Positions 11,090 through 22,395 are shown, numbered from the stretch's first letter. The stretch: 64,000 nucleotides of DNA from Eutreptiella sp. 'Long Island Sound 2002' (GCA_964036045.1 OZ038383.1:34119394-34183393), one strand, 5' to 3'. Made by a program: numbers and translations. The notes: generated by a model from the sequence alone, not told the origin.

Positions 11090-12160
11090 TGGCACGGAAA
11101 ATCACGGAAAATCACGGAAATTAGCCAAAGTTGGAAATCACGGAAATCCCGGATTCACATACCGACGCTTCTTATTGTTTTCTGTGTGCGTGTGCTTTTG
11201 CATGTGGACGGGTATGGATTTAGACCAAGCACGGAATTGTGGATCAAGTTTGCTCTTGCCTTTGCTCCTTGTTTTTGTGTACAAATGGTTCCCGATGTTG
11301 TCATTTCCCTTCTGCTTTCAGTCCTTCCATGTCTTCTAACGATGAATCCATATCCCCTAGCCGGAAAAAGCGAAGGGTTTGGCACCGGGGCTCCAAGATG
11401 AACGTATACACCCGAACATGCCGATTGCTAGGTATCATGGAAAGTCGGGGAGAACAAATGTGGTGTATTCCCTATGGGCAGGTCTTTTGCGACAAGGAGA
11501 AGTCACGGCGCATATCAAAGGTGCGGAGCACAAGAAAAACGCTGAACGGATGAAACAAGGTGTCACTCGCCCAGGGCACTGCGCCGAGGTGAAGAGTCCT
11601 CAACAAGTGGAATCGGGTTCCTCAATATCCACTCTACAACTGCCGTGCAAGGGACAAAACCAAAGCGTTGAACATAGCGAATTGGGCAACGAGGTCATCA
11701 ATGTGTTGAATTACATGGGCGTGCCATTGAAGAAGGTCATCGCCTTTGTTTCGGACTCTGCTGCAGTATTGAAAACGCTTACGATGCAATCCTGAAGCTG
11801 CAGCGGTTGAGCGGTCGTTCGGCTTTGCTGATATTATTGATGTAAAAAATAGGCAGAAAATGGGTACCGATCTCCGCGAAGCTTGTGTCACCACGTATTG
11901 CAATGGTGATGTGGAGGAACGTTTCGTATAGTGGCAATATTTTCGTTTCGTTTCGGCTCCTTGCATGCATCCACCTGTGCTGCTCGCATTTGTTGTTGTG
12001 CAGGAGTTCATGCCTTGGGGCAAGTGGGGGTGAGGAATTCTATAAGGAGAAATTTCCTAGCATCGAAATGGCAAGGAAAATCACGGAAAATCACGGAAAA
12101 ATCACGGATATGTTTTCGGAGCAAATCGTGGAAATATAGGAAACCCTGTGCCGAGCCGGG
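11090..12160 (+). pseudogene. decayed hAT-like transposon remnant bounded by ATCACGGAAA repeats
   Basis: An ATG at 11329, right after an acceptor-like TGCTTTCAG, opens MSSNDESISPSRKKRRVWHR. After a shift near 11400 the next frame has AHIKGAEHKKNAERMKQG (about 11508-11560), which resembles the His end of a BED-type zinc finger. A block at 11691-11780 (VLNYMGVPLKKVIAFVSDSA) resembles the region around the second catalytic Asp of hAT transposases. No C-terminal dimerisation motif is left. The sequence ATCACGGAAA occurs in short arrays on both sides (11098-11150 and 12071-12115) in direct orientation. The family call rests on motif resemblance only. Confidence 0.4.
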
Positions 12161-12179
12161 GCCGTGGTCTTCACATTGA

Positions 12180-12850
12180 TGGAGCGATGGTGTCAAAAGA
12201 TCAACGTGCACTATTTCTGCCTTGAAACAGCTTTTTTTGGTAAAATTTTTGGTCACTTGTGCAAGGAAAAAATTTGTGTACCCCCCACCCCCCCCATCCT
12301 CCAGGGGTCGGCTGCGCAGAAAAAACTGTATGCCGTTCCAAGGACCTTTTTCTCCGCCCCCCAATTGTTGAACAATTTCCTACAAATGGTGGCTAAGCAC
12401 ACACGGTGTAAGAAGACATTTGTCACCTTGATGAGGAGGATCCTGGAGGCAGGGCTGACTGCGAAATGCGGCAATACGGAGACAATTGTTAAGCAAATGA
12501 GGCTAGCTGCCCTTATGGCCCTGACGTGTGGTACCACCTTCACGGACGCACTCGGCAAGATGGTGGAACACAAGCCGGTGATTGCCCTTTATACAATCCG
12601 ATGCTTTGTTGGAATGCAACCCAAAAATTTGTGGCGCATATGCAACTACATGGCCTGGCCGAAGAGTATAGTACTAGGCTTCCAGAAGCTGGCAAAGGAG
12701 CTTAGCACTAGGGAACTGTGGTGGTATCACTTTGGTCATCCCGACATGCCGGTTGAGCGCATCCACCCTTCAAGACGTATGCTGTTTCCTTGTAAGCCCC
12801 CTGCCTTTTACTTTTTTTGTGAGACATTGTCATGCTACTCCGATTCAATG
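12180..12850 (+). pseudogene. open but unassigned coding-like block
   Basis: The frame spanning 12164-12877 is open for 237 codons. Its first part covers a C-rich, AT-rich repeat (12240-12340) related to 9930-10000, and is not likely to be protein. From about 12370 the composition is protein-like, with LMRRILEAGLTAKCGNTETI, ALMALTCGTTFTDALGKMVE and ELWWYHFGHPDMPVERIHP. No family is recognised. The position, between a hAT-like remnant and a palindrome array, makes element origin likely. Confidence 0.3.
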
Positions 12851-12879
12851 GGCCGCTGCGACAGGGAGCCCAGATGAAG

Positions 12880-14560
12880 TGTAATAACCGATTTCACCGT
12901 GACACCAAGCACTTGGAGTTTGCTGGGCTTTTCAGAGCCCAGGATCCCAAGCGATGCGGATTGACTAGATGTAAAGTGACGGTGTGCCCGATGGAACTTC
13001 CGCAACTTCACTGATGTTGACTGGTGCAAATTTGAGTGACCATGTCCACGGACAGCCTCCCCCCCCTAGACACCCCCCCAATTCACCGTTTTGTTCCTGC
13101 TGGGGTCTGCAGAGCCCAAATCCAGCACATTGACCAATTTCAGCAATCATGTTACCAATTGGAGAGTACTCGGCTTGGCAGAGCCCGGATCCCATGGGAT
13201 GCAAATTCACTGGATCTATAGAGAAGCAGTGCCCGTTGGAACTTCCGCTATTCACTGATGTTGACTGGTGCAACCTTGCCTAATGATGTCCAATGACCCC
13301 CCCCCCCCCCGCGAGACACCCCCTAATTCTCCGTTTTGTGCATGCTGGCCTCTGCAGAGCTCAGATCAAGCACATTGACCAATTTGAGCCGTCATATTAC
13401 CAATTTGAGAGTAGTACGCTCTACAGAGCCGAGGATCCCATGGGATGCCAATTGACTAGATCTACAGAGACGCTGTGCCTGATTGAACTTCCGCAACTTC
13501 ACTGATGTTGACTGGTGCAACCTTGCTTGATGATGTCGAAGGACCCCCCCCCCCCCCGAAAGACGTCCCCCAATTCACCATTTTGTTCGTGCTGGGCTCT
13601 GCAGAGCCCAAATCAAGCACATTGACCGATTTCAGCCATCGTATTACCAATTTGAGAGTACTGGGCTCTGCAGAGCCCAGGATCCCATGGGATCGCATGG
13701 GATGCAGATTGACTGGATCCACAGAGACGCTATGCCCGTTGGAACTTCCGCAACTTCACTGATGTTCACTGGTGCAACCTTGCCTAATGATGTCCAAGGA
13801 CCCCCTCCCCCCCAAACACCCCCCAATTCACCATTTTGTTCGTGCTGGCCAGTGCTTAGCCCCGATCCAGCACATTGATTAATTTGAGCCGTCATGTTAC
13901 CAATTGGAGATAATTGGGCTCTGCAAACCCCAAGATCCCATGGCATGCAAATTCACTGGATCGCTAGAGACACCGTGTCTGTTCGTTTTTCCGCTATTCA
14001 CTGATGTTGACCGGAGCAGCCTTGCCTAATGATGTCCGAGCCCCCCCCCCCCCTTAGAGTACTGGGCTCTACAGAGCCCAGGATCCCATGGGATGCAACT
14101 TCATTGGATCTATAGAGACACCGTGTCTGTTCGAACTTCCGCTATTCCTTGATGTTGACTGCTGCAACCTTGCCTAATGATGTCCAATGACCCCCCCCCC
14201 CCTCCCCGCGAGACATCCCCTAATTCTTTGTTTTGTGCATGCTGGGCTCTGCACAACGCAGATCAAGCACGTTGACCAATTTCAGCCATCATATTCCCAA
14301 TTTGAGAGTAATGCGCTCTGCAGAGCCCAGGATCCCATGGGATGCAAATTGAGTGGATCTACAGAGACATTGTTGTTCACTGGTGCAACCTTGCTTGCTG
14401 ATGTCCGAGGACCACCCCCCCCCCTGACACCCCGTAATTCACCATTTTGGTCATGCGGGGCTGTGTAGAGCCCAGATCAAGCACATGGACCGATTTCAGC
14501 CATCATATTACCAATTTGAGAGTACTAGGCTCTGCGAAGCCCAGGATCCCAAGGAATGCA
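12880..14560. repeat. ~245-bp tandem array, 7 units, each with two CTGGGCTCTGCAGAGCCCAG palindromes
   Basis: The marker GATGTTGACTGGTGCAACC recurs at 13013, 13257, 13504, 13761, 14003, 14151 and about 14371, giving periods of 244, 247, 257, 242, 148 and 220 bp. A full unit is: marker, C run, CACC-ATTTTGTTCGTGCTGG block, palindrome, 49-bp spacer, second palindrome, GGATCCCATGGGATGC, and TTGGAACTTCCGC. Palindrome pairs start at 13100/13169, 13345/13414, 13592/13661, about 13844/13916, 14242/14312 and 14457/14526. GGATCCCATGGGATGC, itself nearly palindromic, follows each second palindrome. The fifth unit (14003-14150) has lost one half. Open frames here are repeat artefacts. Confidence 0.9.
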
Positions 14561-14579
14561 AATTTACTTTGTGCAAGAT

Positions 14580-15993
14580 CACTCTGACTTGGTGGATCGC
14601 AGGATCCTTTTGCAACGGGCTGTTCACTCTGGCTCCTCTGCACACAGGCACTAAGACTGAAGTGGCTCGCATATGGAAGAAGTTTAGTCACCGTCTGGCG
14701 AATTTTCGTGCATGGCAAGGGAGCTGGGAGTATAGTGAGTCCACGCCGTGGCCACCACTCCAGGCGCCGTTGGAACCAGGTCTGTGGGTCAGCGATCGAG
14801 AAGATGTCGAAGCACATCGCATACTGCTTGTGAGACCAGTGTTGAACCCGGCTGTAGAGGTGTTTGGTGGCGAGGTGGCAAAGGTCAATGTCGGCAATGG
14901 CTCATAATCTGGAGAAATTTGGGCGTACGATGGATGAGTGACCACAGTGCCCAATGAGATCACAATGCTGAGGTACAATCTGGTCATCGTCAAAGTCCCC
15001 CGGCGAGGAGGGTGGATTCGTGGTGCACAGATCGTGCGTGTGCTTCTCAAGGGGTACTTGGCGCCTTTCATGGACACCATGGGGGGTTGGTCGCTGTGGA
15101 ACAACACTTACGTTCGCAATTGGAGGATTTATACCCAACAACTTTGCGCATGACTGTTTAACATTTGGGACGCAAAGAAGAACCGTATTTGTCCGAGCGG
15201 TCAACTCTGTTGCTTGTGAAGACCCATGGTCTGGGCCCCACCGTGCCGAACTTCCTCACACAAAAGTCGTCGACTGAAGGTTTGTGGCTGGGTTTGGCTA
15301 TCCTGTGGTGGTTGGTGAATTTGCTGGAGAACCCTAGCGACGACAGGGACGACACGCACATGGATATTGATGCATTGCGTTGCCTATGGGCACTGTACTA
15401 CGGCCGCCGCCCCGACTTGATCAATGTGGGCTCAATTCACTTGCCTGTCTTGTTGAATTGCGCATGGGGTATATTATGTATTGGTCCCTACAATGCAGCT
15501 GATGTGGTGAACGTGCTGAAGACAAGCGTGCGGAAAGGGGACACGGAGCAAGATGTTGAGTGGCAGAGTGTCATGCACTGGGCAAGCACGGGCCGGCTGC
15601 TGTTCCAGCAGTAGGAGTCCCCTGACCATGCAATTGACGCGGACAATAGTGCGTCAGAAGTGGAGGAGTTGCTGGATCCGCAAACTCCCAAACCGAAGGA
15701 GAAAACCGATAAATAACGGCAGAAGGAGCAGGAGAAGGCTGAGCGCGAGTTGCGGAAGCAAGAGGAGGTGCGGGAGCGGCAACGTAAAAAGAAGGAGAAG
15801 GAGAAGGAGAAAAAGGCCAAAGAGGACGAGCGAGCAAATCGCAAGAGGAAAGAAGACGACGATAAGTTGGCAACGGCAGCCGTTGCAGCATCCCCATCGC
15901 AGAAACAAAGGGCAGCCAAGGGCCTCTAGGCTAACCAGCACTGTGGTGTCAAGGTTGGCTCATCCAAGAGCAACGGCAAGAGCAACGGCAAGT
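14580..15993 (+). pseudogene. decayed element gene (copy D) with charged coiled-coil tail
   Basis: Coding-like blocks: 14641-14907 (VARIWKKFSHRLANFRAWQG); 14938-15153 (NLVIVKVPRRGGWIRGAQIV, then LKGYLAPFMDTMGGWSLWNN); and 15165-15614 (GLWLGLAILWWLVNLLENPS, then ALRCLWALYYGRRPDLINVG), which ends in a TAG. The same frame continues past it as an acidic stretch and then a long Glu/Lys/Arg helix (QKEQEKAERELRKQEEVRER) up to a TAG at about 15928. After that come VKVGSSKSNGKSNGK and a TGA at about 15993. The tail has the look of a coiled coil followed by a basic end, as in the other repeat-encoded tails but without the poly-Ser. Three or more lesions break the gene. Family unknown. Confidence 0.45.
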
Positions 15994-16231
15994 GACTGCA
16001 GGCCCCACATACTGCTGGATCATTTTTGTCGCTGGACCATAACGCACATACAACCATTGCCACAAACTGTGTGATTGTGCTGGAGTTGTGAGGGTCTGAT
16101 GTGACTGAGCCTGTCTTGAGCAATCCCACATAGCTGTGGGATAGTGAATGGTGGGTGAATGGTGGGTGAAAGTTTGTCTCTGTACGTTTTTGTGACTGAA
16201 TTTTAATGTCATTTTTTCAGTTTGCACTCAG

Positions 16232-16320
16232 TTGGGCTCTGCCAAGGCCAACCTTCCAGATTTGATTGATTTGCCCCCGGATGCGACGAATTTTCTACTG
16301 TAGGGCTCTGCAGCGCCCAA
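16232..16320. repeat. palindrome pair, starts 69 bp apart
   Basis: TTGGGCTCTGCCAAGGCCAA at 16232-16251 and TAGGGCTCTGCAGCGCCCAA at 16301-16320, with a 49-bp spacer. The palindromes have diverged and the spacer does not resemble the 13-kb spacer, yet the spacing is unchanged. Confidence 0.8.
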
Positions 16321-17950
16321 CATGCTGTCTTAGTCAAATTTGCATGGTGTCTAGAGGGTTACAGTGGTGCCCTCATCCGAACAGTGTAGTACTGTCGCTG
16401 TGTGTTTGGTTGTAAGAACGCAACATTTTGCTATAGCACTTTTGTTGGTACGTCCCTCGTTGACACAATATATGAACTATCAAGTTTGATCACGATTTTG
16501 GTGCATATACGGTGCCAGGTTCGTGTCCATGAACCCCAGATGCTCTGTTTGTGTGCTATTTTTTGAACAGCCCATGCAGTACAAACCCCAAATGCAATAT
16601 GTACCCTCAATTGAGTCTTGAAAAGGTTTGTTACCAGTTTCTGGGCCCTCCAAAGCTGAGGAGAATGTATCTGTCATTTTGAGTTCACCAGGTATGCCCA
16701 GAGTCGGATCTCTAGTGTGTATATTGGGCATAGGCTTGCCACTATTCGCTGGGCCACGTTTCATTTGGCGCTTTCATGTATGCCCCAATTTCATTGATCC
16801 GTCTGGCCGGTTTTTTTTCATTTCTTCGGCGGTTGACAGTGCGTATGTTGGGCACTACTTTGCCACTACCCACTATGCGATGGTACATTTTTTGGTGCCA
16901 TTTGTGACCGGTTTTCGTTGGTGTCGATCAGAGATTCATCATATTTCCTCATTCGCCCGGGATTTAGAACGGGGAATAGGCTTTGTGTGTCCAGGTGTTA
17001 GTACGTGTTTATGAATCACATCTGGGGACACATCAGTCTGTAGTTAGTACAACACGAATTCCAGAGTTCTGACGGACCTCCTACAACACATGTAAAGGTT
17101 TTTACAATTTGCGTGCTTTGTCTTCCGTGTGTTTGCGCTTCATACTTGTTGACTGGTATGCATGCAGCTTCCATTCCTTGTCTATGACTGGTGCTGTGGT
17201 GGTCTTTGGCATATGTGGGGGCTGCAATTTTTGGGGCGGCGGTGGAGGACCATATAGTGCACCGCTTATGGTATCCATTGCCACACTGGTGGTCCGGATT
17301 GTTTTATCATTATCATAATTCATGGGTGCTTTCTTTTGTGTCTATTGAACTCGGCACTGCACAGCCCAATCGGTTGGCATTCCCTATTTTAGGCCCCGTT
17401 ACTACCCGTTTGCCTGTACATTGTTGTGTTGGTGTAGGACCCTGTATTAGTACCCTTGTTTTTAGTGAATTTCTTGGTTCTGGGCTCTGCAGAGCCCAGC
17501 CTGTCGAAAATACTACTTTGCACCCTCCTTTCACATAGGTGCTGTTCTTTGTTGTTCTCGGGTACAACTTCTTCACAGGCGGTCAATGTATGGTCGCCAT
17601 TGCCATCACAATACTACGAGTGCTAAGACAACCACATCACGTGCCTTTGACAAATACGTGCTCCATTCGTCATATCAGAATGTGAAACATGGTTTTATGG
17701 CGGTGCTTGTCCATTTTCCGTATTTCATACCCCCAAAATGGGGGAAAACGGTGGCTGCGCTTGTATGCTGCGGGGCCCCAAAATGGTGCTTTTTTGCTGC
17801 TTCGCACCCCTATGTTGCGCATTGCTCCTCCTCCCCATACACCCTGGCTGGGAACAACCCCTCCATTAAGCTTGGCTAAGCAGTGAAGAGGCTACGCTCT
17901 ATGCACAACATGATTTTGTTTTTGAAAAAATGATAGGGGGCACTATGGGC
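16321..17950. other. region with chance ORFs and isolated palindromes, no gene recognised
   Basis: 16628-17014 is open for 128 codons (hydrophobic, Phe-rich) and 17586-17879 for 97, without recognisable motifs or an identifiable start context. A diverged palindrome lies near 17349, and a perfect CTGGGCTCTGCAGAGCCCAG at 17480-17499, 131 bp apart. This is close to the 121-bp separation at 6249/6370, so two spacing classes may exist. Confidence 0.5.
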
Positions 17951-19785
17951 CTTCAAAGATGTAGCCACATGGCCCACTTTTTGGGCCGCTTTTGATTTTG
18001 TCCCCGTTCGGAAGCGTTGGGAACCCTCCACACGGTAGGGGTTATGTAGCCACGTGGCCCTATGGTGGGCCACTCCTGATTTTGTCCCCGCTGTGAAGCG
18101 TTGGGGACCCCCTAGACGGCAAGGGTTATGTAGCCATGTGGCCCACTTATGGGCCACCTCCGATTTTGTCCTCGCTGTGATGTGTTGGGCTGCCCCTAGA
18201 CGGCACGGGTTATGTAGCCACGTGGCCCAGTTATGCGCCACCTCTGATTTTGTCCCTTGCTCGAAAGCGTTGGGGTTCCCGTAGACGTCAATGATTACGT
18301 AGCCACGTGGCCCACTTGTCGGGCTGCTTCTGATGATGTCCCCGTTCGGAAGCGTTGGGAACCCCCTAGACGGTAGGGGTTATGTAGCCACGTGGCCCAC
18401 TTGTGGGCCACTCCTCATTTTGTGCCCGCTGTGAAGCGTTGGAGACCCCCTAGACGGCAGGGGTTATGTAGCCATGTGGCCCACTCATGGGCCACCTTGG
18501 ATTTTGTCCCCTGTTTTGAAGCGTTGGGAACCCCCCGGACGATACGGGTTATGTAGCAACGTGGCCCACGTGTTGGGCCACTTCTCATTTTGTCCTCGTT
18601 CGGAAGCGTTGGGGACCCCCTAGACGGTAGGGGTTATGTAGCCACGAGGCCAACTTATTGGGCCACGTCTGCCTTTGTCCCCCGTTCTGAAGCGTTTCGA
18701 ACGCCCTGGATGGCATGGGTTGTGTAGCCACGTGGCCCATTTGTTGGGTCGCTTGTGATTTTGTCTCGTTCGGAATCGTTGGGAATGCCCCTAACAGCAA
18801 GGGTTATGTAGCCACCTAGCCCCCTTGTTGGGCACCACTGATTTTGTCTCCTGCTCTGAGGCGTTGCGGACCTCCTGGGCTGCAAGGGGTATGTAGCTAC
18901 GTGGCCCACTTGTTGGGCCACTTCTGATTTTGTCCCCCGTTCTGAGGCGTTGGGAACCCCCCGGACGGTAGGGGTTATGCAGCCACGTGGCCCACGTGTT
19001 GGGCCACTTCTGATTTCGTCCCCGTTCGGAAGTGTTGGGGATCCCCCAAGCGGGAAGGGTTTCCGTAGCCACGTGGCCCACCTATGGGCCACTTCTGATT
19101 TTGTCCCCGTTCGGAAGCGTTGGGACCCCCTAGACGGCAGGGGTTATGTAGCCACGTGGCCCACTTGTGGGCCACTCCTGATTTTGTCCCCGCTGCGAAG
19201 CGTTGGGGACCCCCTAGACGGCAGGGTTTATGTAGCCATGTGACCCACTCATGGGCCACCTCTGACTTTGTCCCCGCTCTGAAGCGTTGGCGTGCCCCTA
19301 GACGGCACCGGTTACGTAGCCACGTGGCCCACTTGTTGGGCCGCTTCTGATTTTGTCCACGTTCGGAAGCGTTGGGGACCCCCTAGATGGTAGGGGACAT
19401 GTAGCCACGTGGCCCAGTTATGCGCCACCTCTGATTGTGTCCCATGCTCTGAAGCCTTTGGGTTCCTGTAGACGGCAGGGTTACGTAGCCACGTGGCCCA
19501 CTTGTTGGGCCGCTTCTCATACTGTCATCGTTCTGAAGCGTTGGGAACCCCCCGGCCTGTTGGGGTTATGTAGCCACGTGGTCCACTTGTGGGCCACTCC
19601 TGATTTTGTCCCCGCTATGAAGCGTTGGGGACCCCCTAAGCGGCAGGGGTTATGTAGCCACCCGGCCCACTTGTTGGGCACCACTGATTTTGTCCCCTGC
19701 TCTGAAGCGTTGGGCACCCCCCAGCGGCAAGGGGTATGTAGCCACGTAGCCCACTTGTTGGGCCACCTTTGATTTTGTCCCCCGT
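17950..19785. repeat. 85-bp tandem array, about 21 copies (left block)
   Basis: The marker TGTAGCCACGTGGCCCAC starts at 17960, 18045, 18129 and so on every 84-86 bp. A unit reads: TGTAGCC, the hyphenated palindrome GTGGCCCACTTGTGGGCCAC, TTCTGATTTTGTCCCCGTTC, GGAAGCGTTGGGAACCCCC, and a CGGTAGGGGTTA block. Copies vary in the middle part between two main forms (CCCGTTCGGAAG and CCCGCTGTGAAG). The array is interrupted at 19785 by a hAT transposon and resumes at 22388. All ORFs in it are translations of the repeat. Confidence 0.95.
19778..19785. repeat. target site duplication, left copy TCCCCCGT
   Basis: The 8 bp before the transposon are identical to 22388-22395. An 8-bp duplication is the hallmark of hAT elements. 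The site lies in the GATTTTGTCCCCCGTTC part of an 85-bp repeat unit. Confidence 0.95.
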
Positions 19786-19966
19786 CAAGCACCAACGGCA
19801 CGAGCATGCCGCAACATGCCGCGGCGGTAGATTCTGGGAGCTGTTGGTGGGGGTTTTGAAGCCTGCCGCAGCATGCCGCAGCGAGCCAAAATTTTCACAT
19901 GGCGGACTTTTTTTTTTTATAACATGTCAAACCTGTGAACCCTTTGTTGCACAAATGTCTCAGAAT

Positions 19967-20038
19967 TGGATGGTAGCTCAGTGGTCTATGTACCAGGTCC
20001 CAGTTTGGAGGGTCCTGGGTTCCATTCCCGGAAAGGGC
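19967..20038 (+). other. tRNA-like A-box/B-box sequence inside the hAT element
   Basis: TAGCTCAGTGG (19974-19984) matches the A box of tRNA genes. 42 bp on, CTGGG-TTCCATT-CCCGG forms a full 5-bp T-arm around a 7-base loop. The spacing is that of a 72-nt tRNA. However, the acceptor arms do not pair, and no D or anticodon stem can be drawn, so this is at most a degenerate tRNA relic or a chance internal pol III promoter. Confidence 0.25.
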
Positions 20039-20103
20039 AATTTCTTGCCTATCAGTTCCTCTCCATTTTTGCACAGATCTTCGCTTTTTTGGTGTTGTTT
20101 TGA

Positions 20104-22191
20104 CATGTCAAGTCCTGAGGATACTCAAACTACCGAGGCATCACAGGAGTCGCAGGAGTCTCAGAAATCCTCAAGGAAGAAGGAGACAACCAGGAGTACA
20201 GCAGATTGTTTGCAGTGCGCCATCGGGGAAGGTATTGGGGACCACCTCAGCCTGACTGACAGCCGACGTGAGTCACAAAATGGGAAACTAAATTGCAATC
20301 TCTGTGCTGTTTGGTTATCTACAAAAGGGGCCATCTTGAAAGACCACGTTCTGGGGAAAAATGTGAAGCAACCGGATGGTTCGTACGCATGGAAACCTGG
20401 GACACATGCTCATAAAGCTGCTGTTTGCCTAGTAGTACCAACTCACGCAGCGGAAGCCACACCTCAACAACCACCTGCTATTATTGTCCACGTTCCTGCC
20501 CCACAACCTGAACCTGCACCAGCTCCCCAGAAAAAGGCAGCAACGGGTTCCTCCGTTTTGCTTCCGAGATGCTTCAAAAGGGCGCCACACTGCAGGAGTT
20601 TCACAAGGACATCACCCGGGCATTTAATTCTACAAATGTTCCTTTGGAAAAGTTGGGGCACATGGAGATGAAGGAGTTTTTTGCCAAATGCTTGGTACAA
20701 CAATTACCCTGGGACTTGGTTGCCCAAAGGGGGTGATGAACGACGGGCGGATATTGAGCGCATCTTTCGGAAATGAGAACATTTTACTGTGATTTTTGCT
20801 GATGAATCTGATGATCCCCGAACAAATGAGAGGTAGTAGCTGGCCATCAACGTTCTCCTGCTGCCCAAAGAGTTCAAGTCGGAAAGTGCAGGGGAGTTGG
20901 CGTTCCACCTTGACCTCAAATTTCCTGATGAGGTGAACGCCGTGACTGTGAGTGATGCCATTGACAGCGTTTGTCGATATTTTCATGTCGCTCAACTCGA
21001 CGTCCGGTTGTTCGTTCATGATTCTCCCCCGTACATGGTTGCGGCTGCTGAACGCTTTAAATCGGTAAAGGGCTATTCTAATTGTGTCCATTTGCCTTGT
21101 TGGCCCCATTTATTTGCCAAGGTGCCTGAGATCGTGTTTGACAGTGGGTGCCCGGCTGAAGTGAAAGAATTTCATCGTTTAGTGCAACTTTTGTTTGCAC
21201 TATCGCCATATTGGTGTAGGAAGTGGTGTAAATTTCAGAATGCAGCAATGGAACAGTGGAACAAGGTCCACGAACAGTTGACAGGGGATGCCAAAGAGCG
21301 CCATGAGAGGGAAAAGCCCATGCCCGTTAAGAGTGTTTTGCGTTCCACTGACGTGCGCTGGGCAACACTATATCTGGCATACATGTATAGGAAAGGTCGT
21401 GTTGTCCCTTTCAAGCAGTTTCTGCTGGACATGGTGAAGGCTCTGGACGATGCCCCTGAAACTATTGGGAAATAGCTTGCTTTGTTGACGGACAACAATA
21501 TGAAGGTTATACAAACACAGTTGGCGTTCGTGGCCCACTATATGCAACCCATATATGATCTTGTTGCTAGTTTCCAAAAGCAAACAGCGGGCCCAACAAA
21601 GCCTTTGAAATGTTTGGAGACCAAAAAAAAATTGGCGCTGCAGCTGGTGGTAAGTTTGATCGCCCTGTGCAACGCCTTTTGGACTCTTTGTCCGCTGCAG
21701 AGGCACGCACTGTTGCTGCACAACTCCAGGAAGCGTCACAAATGATGTGCAACAAAGTTGACAATTTGTACAAAAAAACAATCAAGAGCCAGGCAAAGAC
21801 GCAAAAAGCCATTGATTGTTTTAACCCTAATGCTTTGCAGACACCTGCCATGCTATCCCACAGTGAAGTGAGCAAGGAGATCCATGAGATTCCTCGCACT
21901 GAGTGGGAGCAATATATTGTTTTGCCAGCACCATCTCCCCTGCTAGAAACAACTTCCGCAATGGTTGGTTGGTGGGAGGTGAAGGCTGCAGAGTTCCCTT
22001 TTCTGTCCTCCATTGCTGTTTTTTTTGTCTGTAGGCCTCGCTGCGCATGTCATGTGGAGAGGGTTTTCAGTTTGTTGCGACACATCCTGACACATGACCG
22101 TCGCAATATGAGCAATGAGGCGTTGCGCCATTTGGCAATCATGTATGTCAATAAAATCGACAAGAAACGGAAATCTGAGGAGGAGCAGTAG
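20104..22191 (+). pseudogene. hAT transposase, broken by stops and frameshifts
   Basis: Begins MSSPEDTQTTEASQESQESQ at 20104. A Cys/His zinc-finger-like segment (LNCNLCAVWL then H/H near 20350 and 20410) fits a BED-type DNA-binding domain. A frameshift at about 20555 moves the reading to a frame with HKDITRAFNSTNVPLEKLG, which meets a TGA at 20734. The catalytic core follows: FADESDD (about 20797-20817, first Asp), VHDSPPYMVAAAERFKSV (about 21013, second Asp), and HVERVFSLLRHILTHDRRN (22051 onward, Glu at 22057-22059), ending in the hAT dimerisation region and a TAG at 22189. Stops at 20776, 20836 and 21474, and a further shift near 21610, disable it. The three catalytic residues themselves are still present. 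Confidence 0.85.
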
Positions 22192-22387
22192 AAACACGCC
22201 CAGTTATGAGTTGATTCAGCAGTGTTGACATTTGCAGGGGGTTAGGGCATGTGATTCACTGTGTTTTGGTCTGGTTTTTGAAACCTGTGCTACTTTCGGA
22301 AGATGATGGTACCCTTAACCAACAGCTTGAAGCATGCCGCAGCATGCCGCAACGAGCCAAAATTTTCTTGGGGACCGTTGGTGCTTG

Positions 22388-22395
22388 TCCCCCGT
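22388..22395. repeat. target site duplication, right copy TCCCCCGT
   Basis: Identical to 19778-19785. The 85-bp array continues directly from here (CCAAAGCGTTGGGAACCCCC). Confidence 0.95.

Larger units (their letters stand above)
19786..22387 (+). mobile_element. hAT-family DNA transposon with intact ends, inserted in the 85-bp array
   Basis: The element is 2602 bp. It begins CAAGCACCAACGG and ends CCGTTGGTGCTTG, a perfect 13-bp terminal inverted repeat, and is flanked by the 8-bp duplication TCCCCCGT. Near both ends, in the same orientation, lie copies of GCATGCCGCAACATGCCGC and of GAGCCAAAATTTTC (left 19803-19900, right 22332-22367). These subterminal repeats are the usual binding sites of hAT transposases. 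The body carries a broken transposase gene. Joining the two flanks restores an uninterrupted repeat unit, so the insertion postdates the array. Confidence 0.95.

Noticed and set aside
17950-19785. Possible CRISPR-like array because of regular 85-bp periodicity
   Set aside because: The whole unit repeats. There are no unique spacers between short repeats, and the DNA is eukaryotic.
19967-20038. Functional tRNA gene
   Set aside because: A-box and T-arm are present, but the acceptor, D and anticodon stems cannot be formed.
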